Shown here: positions 61,084 through 64,000 of the stretch, in pieces
Layout: every line of letters begins with the position of its first letter
Numbering within the stretch: the first letter of the stretch is position 1
Assembly (NCBI RefSeq): GCF_025736935.1
Contig: NZ_CP107048.1
Location: 496,001 to 560,000 of the forward strand
Direction of reading: 5' to 3'
DNA: 64,000 nt
From: Qipengyuania sp. SS22
Lineage (GTDB): Bacteria > Pseudomonadota > Alphaproteobacteria > Sphingomonadales > Sphingomonadaceae
Made by a program: the position numbers and the translations under genes
The notes under the pieces: model-generated
Told to the model about the DNA's origin: nothing
The model's input: the letters and a program-made list of their open reading frames with translations, nothing else
Database searches by the model: none

Positions 61084-63035
61084 TCGCTGAACTGGGTCTT
61101 GCCGCCCTGTGGCTCGCCGCCGCACTGGCCGCGCTGCAGATGGCCGTCGGCTTTATGGCAGTGCGCAATGAACGGGCGAGCGAACTGGCCGGACTGATCC
61201 GCCCCGCGGCGATCGTGCAGGGCGTGCTCGTCGCGCTATCCTTCGCAATGCTGGTGTGGCTGTTTGCCGTCACCGATCTCTCGGTCAAGCTGGTGGCTTC
61301 CAACTCGCATTCGATGAAGCCGCTGGTGTTCAAGCTGTCGGGCACTTGGGGCAATCATGAAGGCTCGATGCTGCTGTGGGTGACCGTCATGGGTCTTGCC
61401 GGCGCGTTGATCGCGCTGGTCGAGCGACGTCTGCCAGAGCGGACGATGAATGCCACGCTGGCCGCACAGGGCGTGGTCTCGCTGGGCTTTTACGCCTTCC
61501 TGCTGCTCAGTTCGAACCCCTTCGAACGCCTGCCGACCCCCGCGGCGGAGGGGATGGGGCTCAACCCGCTGCTGCAGGACATCGGTCTCGCTTTCCATCC
61601 GCCCACGCTCTACCTCGGGTATGTCGGCCTGTCGGTTGCCTTCAGCTTTGCGGTGGGGGCGCTGCTGACGCGGCAAGTGACGCCCGATTTCGCACGCGCG
61701 ATGCGGCCGTGGGTGCTCGGTGCGTGGGTCATGCTGACAGTGGGCATCACCGCAGGCAGTTACTGGGCCTATTACGAACTTGGCTGGGGTGGCTGGTGGT
61801 TCTGGGATCCGGTCGAAAACGCTTCACTCATGCCGTGGCTTGCGGCGACTGCCTTGCTCCATTCGGCCAGCGTCCTCGCCAGCCGCGACGCCTTGCGCAC
61901 CTGGACGATCATGCTCGGCGTGGTGGCCTTCTCGATGAGCATGGTCGGTACCTTCCTCGTGCGGTCAGGCATCCTGACCAGCGTGCATGCCTTCGCCGTC
62001 GATCCCGAGCGTGGGACCTTCATCCTCGTCCTGCTCGGAATTTTCATCGGCGGGGCACTGCTGCTGTTCGCGCTGCGGGCCAATACGATCAGCGAGGGCG
62101 AGCGGTTCGCGCTGGCCAGCCGCGAAGGCGCGCTGGTGTTCAACAATGTCATGCTGAGCGCGATCCTCGCCATCGTGCTGCTGGGTACGCTCTACCCGCT
62201 GCTGACCGAGGCGTTCGATGTGCGCGTGTCGGTCGGGCCGCCATATTTCAATCCCGTCGGGGCGATCTTCGTCATTCCCATGTTAGCGGTCATGGCGGTT
62301 GGACCGCTGCTGCGCTGGCGGCAGGACCGGGTCGACCGGATCGGCCGTGAAATTGCGTTGTTCGCCGCACTGGTGCTCGCGGCGCTTGTCCTGTTCGGCC
62401 TGCTTGCGGATATTGCATTGCTGCCGCTACTCGGGCTGGCTTTCGGTCTGGGACTGGCGGTCGCCAGCCTGTTGCCGCTGCGCCGCCGTAAACTCGGCCG
62501 CACCCCGCTTGCGACATGGGGCATGGTAATTGCCCATTTCGGCATCGCGGTGGCGCTGATCGGCATGGCGAGCGAAAGCGCCTTTACCAAGGAACGGCTC
62601 GCCGCCGTGGCCGAAGGCGACAGCGCCACCGTCGGTCCCTGGACTATCGTGCTTCAGGGCGTCGAGCCGGTCGCGGGTCCCAACTGGACCGCGATTCAGG
62701 GGCGGCTTGCGGCAAGCTATGATGGCGATGAGCCAGATATCCTGACCCCGCAATCACGCAATTTCTGGGCTCCGCCGCAGCAGACCACCGAAAGCGCGCT
62801 GGTCACGCGGTGGAACGGCCAGCTTTACGCGGTGATCGGCGACCGCGCACCCGATGGGCGGTGGCAGGTGCGACTGTGGTGGAAGCCCTTCGTCCCGCTG
62901 ATCTGGTATGGCGGCCTGCTGGTCGCGCTGGGCGGCGTGCTGGCTTTGCTCGGCCGGTTGCTGAGCGATCTCAGGCATCGCCGCCTCGCGGTGCGCATTG
63001 CCGAACGCCGCGCCGACCGGGAGGCGATCGCATGA
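61080..63035 (+). CDS. ccmF: Cytochrome c heme lyase subunit CcmF
   Basis: A 651-residue membrane protein with about fifteen helices. WWD-type heme site WGGWWFWDPVENASLMPW near 235-252, and the family motifs GTWGNHEGSMLLW near 92 and FHPPTLYLGYVG near 175. It joins CcmH to ligate heme to apocytochrome. It overlaps ccmE and ccmG by 4 bp. Confidence 0.97.
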   Translation: MIAELGLAALWLAAALAALQMAVGFMAVRNERASELAGLIRPAAIVQGVLVALSFAMLVWLFAVTDLSVKLVASNSHSMKPLVFKLSGTWGNHEGSMLLWVTVMGLAGALIALVERRLPERTMNATLAAQGVVSLGFYAFLLLSSNPFERLPTPAAEGMGLNPLLQDIGLAFHPPTLYLGYVGLSVAFSFAVGALLTRQVTPDFARAMRPWVLGAWVMLTVGITAGSYWAYYELGWGGWWFWDPVENASLMPWLAATALLHSASVLASRDALRTWTIMLGVVAFSMSMVGTFLVRSGILTSVHAFAVDPERGTFILVLLGIFIGGALLLFALRANTISEGERFALASREGALVFNNVMLSAILAIVLLGTLYPLLTEAFDVRVSVGPPYFNPVGAIFVIPMLAVMAVGPLLRWRQDRVDRIGREIALFAALVLAALVLFGLLADIALLPLLGLAFGLGLAVASLLPLRRRKLGRTPLATWGMVIAHFGIAVALIGMASESAFTKERLAAVAEGDSATVGPWTIVLQGVEPVAGPNWTAIQGRLAASYDGDEPDILTPQSRNFWAPPQQTTESALVTRWNGQLYAVIGDRAPDGRWQVRLWWKPFVPLIWYGGLLVALGGVLALLGRLLSDLRHRRLAVRIAERRADREAIA

Positions 63036-63556
63036 GCTGGCGTCTGTGGGTCCCGCTGTTCGTGTTCGCGTTGTTTCTCGGCCTCGCGGCGTACCAACTG
63101 ACGCAGCCCAAGGACGAATTCGTCGCCAGCGGCATGGTCGGCGAGGAACTGCCGTATTTCAACCTTCCGCCCGCGATGGAGGGGGGCGAGGGGGTAACCA
63201 ATGCGACCTTCGCCGATGGCCAGCCGCGCCTGCTCAACATATGGGCGAGCTGGTGCCTGCCCTGCATTGCCGAAGCGCCGCATCTCGAAAGCCTCGAGCG
63301 GCAGGGAGTGGAGATCGTCGGCGTCGCGATCCGCGACCGGCCCGAAGACATTGCAAGGTTCCTCGCGCAGCACGGCAATCCCTACAGCCGCATCGGGCGT
63401 GACGATCTGTCCGAAGTGCAGCTGGCGATCGGTTCTTCGGGCGTGCCCGAAACCTTCGTAATCGATGGCGAGGGTGTGATCCGCTACCAGCATATTGGCG
63501 ATGTCCGTGCGAGCGACGTGCCGGTGCTGCTTGCCGAGCTGGAGCAAGCCCGATGA
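63032..63556 (+). CDS. ccmG: Thiol:disulfide interchange protein CcmG/DsbE
   Basis: A 174-residue membrane-anchored thioredoxin. N-terminal helix (LWVPLFVFALFLGLAAY), then the thioredoxin fold with active-site WCLPC (C75, C78) and GVPETFVIDG near 140-150. It reduces apocytochrome CxxCH or CcmH. The start at 63032 overlaps ccmF by ATGA. Confidence 0.95.
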   Translation: MSWRLWVPLFVFALFLGLAAYQLTQPKDEFVASGMVGEELPYFNLPPAMEGGEGVTNATFADGQPRLLNIWASWCLPCIAEAPHLESLERQGVEIVGVAIRDRPEDIARFLAQHGNPYSRIGRDDLSEVQLAIGSSGVPETFVIDGEGVIRYQHIGDVRASDVPVLLAELEQAR

Positions 63557-63960
63557 TCCGCGCGCTCCTCACCGCCATGGCCCTCGCGTTCGCGCTGCCG
63601 GTCACGGCGCAGCAAAGCATGCCGCCCGCACCTTACGCCTATCGCCAGCTCGACGATCCCGGGCAGGAACAGGCCGCGCAGGATTTGATGGAGACGCTGC
63701 GCTGCCTCAAGTGCCAGTCGCAGTCGATTGCCGATAGCGACGCTCCCATGGCGGGCGACATGCGCCACCAGGTGCGGATCCGCATCGCGGCGGGTGAAAG
63801 CCCCGACGACATCCGCAGCTGGCTGATGCAGCGCTATGGCGACTACGTCAGCTACAAGCCCGAAGTAAGCGCGACGACCTGGCCGCTTTTCGCCATCCCG
63901 CTGCTGCTCATTCTGGGCGCTGGCGCGGTGCTGCTCCGCCGGTTCCGGGGGCGCGCATGA
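63553..63960 (+). CDS. ccmH: Cytochrome c-type biogenesis protein CcmH
   Basis: A 135-residue protein with a signal peptide (ALLTAMALAFALPVTAQ), the redox pair CLKC (C51, C54) in TLRCLKCQSQSIADSDA, and a C-terminal membrane helix (LFAIPLLLILGAGAVLL). The usual motif is LRCxxCQ, as here. It overlaps ccmG and the next gene by 4 bp each. Confidence 0.95.
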   Translation: MIRALLTAMALAFALPVTAQQSMPPAPYAYRQLDDPGQEQAAQDLMETLRCLKCQSQSIADSDAPMAGDMRHQVRIRIAAGESPDDIRSWLMQRYGDYVSYKPEVSATTWPLFAIPLLLILGAGAVLLRRFRGRA

Positions 63961-64000
63961 GCTGGTTGCCGATCATCCTGCTCGCGGCGCTGATCTTTGG
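63957..64000 (+). CDS. ccmI: Probable CcmI (CycH) N-terminus, cut by window edge
   Basis: Starts at an ATG overlapping the ccmH stop (ATGA) and reads MSWLPIILLAALIF, a membrane helix start, before the window ends. Operon position and hydrophobic start fit the CcmI apocytochrome chaperone; only 14 codons are visible. Confidence 0.6.
   Translation, partial: MSWLPIILLAALIF

Noticed and set aside
1..64000. CRISPR arrays, insertion sequences, rRNA genes, replication origin
   Set aside because: No regularly spaced repeats, transposase frames, rRNA signatures or DnaA-box cluster were seen on reading through the window.

Overview
The window is a contiguous, GC-rich chromosomal segment of an alphaproteobacterium. 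Its gene content and order point to Sphingomonadales, most likely Erythrobacteraceae. This rests on an FnrL-type regulator, a DUF6456 protein, an NDUFS4-like complex I accessory protein, a stand-alone 3TM holin, and a bamA-skp-fabZ cluster that lacks lpxD, lpxA and lpxB. The family assignment is inference; no 16S gene is present. No insertion sequence, CRISPR array, rRNA operon or prophage is visible, and most genes are housekeeping genes.

Layout. 1-4.3 kb: the left-truncated ABC-F factor ettA, then two tandem paralogous membrane diguanylate cyclases. 4.3-9.9 kb: a MATE transporter, two tRNAs (Pro-TGG and a CAT tRNA), a polysaccharide deacetylase without an ordinary start codon, a soluble histidine-kinase-like protein, an Lrp regulator and a GFA protein. 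10-12.8 kb: accC, accB, aroQ and a GTA-type holin. 12.9-16.9 kb: an ECF sigma/anti-sigma pair with a secreted subtilase and two other secreted proteins. 17-20.2 kb: tRNA-Pro(GGG), yajC, secD, secF. 20-31.4 kb: glycosyltransferase, XRE regulator, uracil-DNA glycosylase, Uup-like ABC-F, exported amidohydrolase, SIMPL protein, a PepSY/PhoP/PhoQ-like module, chorismate mutase and polyprenyl diphosphate synthase. 31.4-41.8 kb: hrpB, NDUFS4-like, SRP RNA, dnaX, ybaB, lon, HU, a lipoprotein, rlmB. 41.9-45.8 kb: tRNA-Tyr, fnrL, a FabH-like synthase, psd, pssA, and a small membrane protein behind an SOS-box-like sequence. 46-57.6 kb: rpsB-tsf, then pyrH-frr-uppS-cdsA-dxr-rseP-bamA-skp-fabZ, then rpmE. 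57.7-64 kb: a 2OG-Fe(II) oxygenase, tRNA-His, an amino acid dehydrogenase and the cytochrome c maturation operon ccmCDEFGHI, cut by the right edge.

The most interesting region is 12.9-16.9 kb. Four sites there share the pattern GGAT(T/G)AA-N14-CCGTT(T/C). They lie upstream of the ECF sigma gene, the subtilase, a PRC-barrel-like secreted protein and a 114-residue secreted protein. Two of them are the two strands of one near-palindrome that forms a fully overlapping divergent promoter. The reading is a compact, autoregulated ECF regulon for extracytoplasmic proteolysis or envelope stress. The motif is read directly from the sequence; its function is inferred.

Several start codons were moved from the longest open frame on the basis of Shine-Dalgarno position, signal peptides or promoter position, and each case is stated in its entry.
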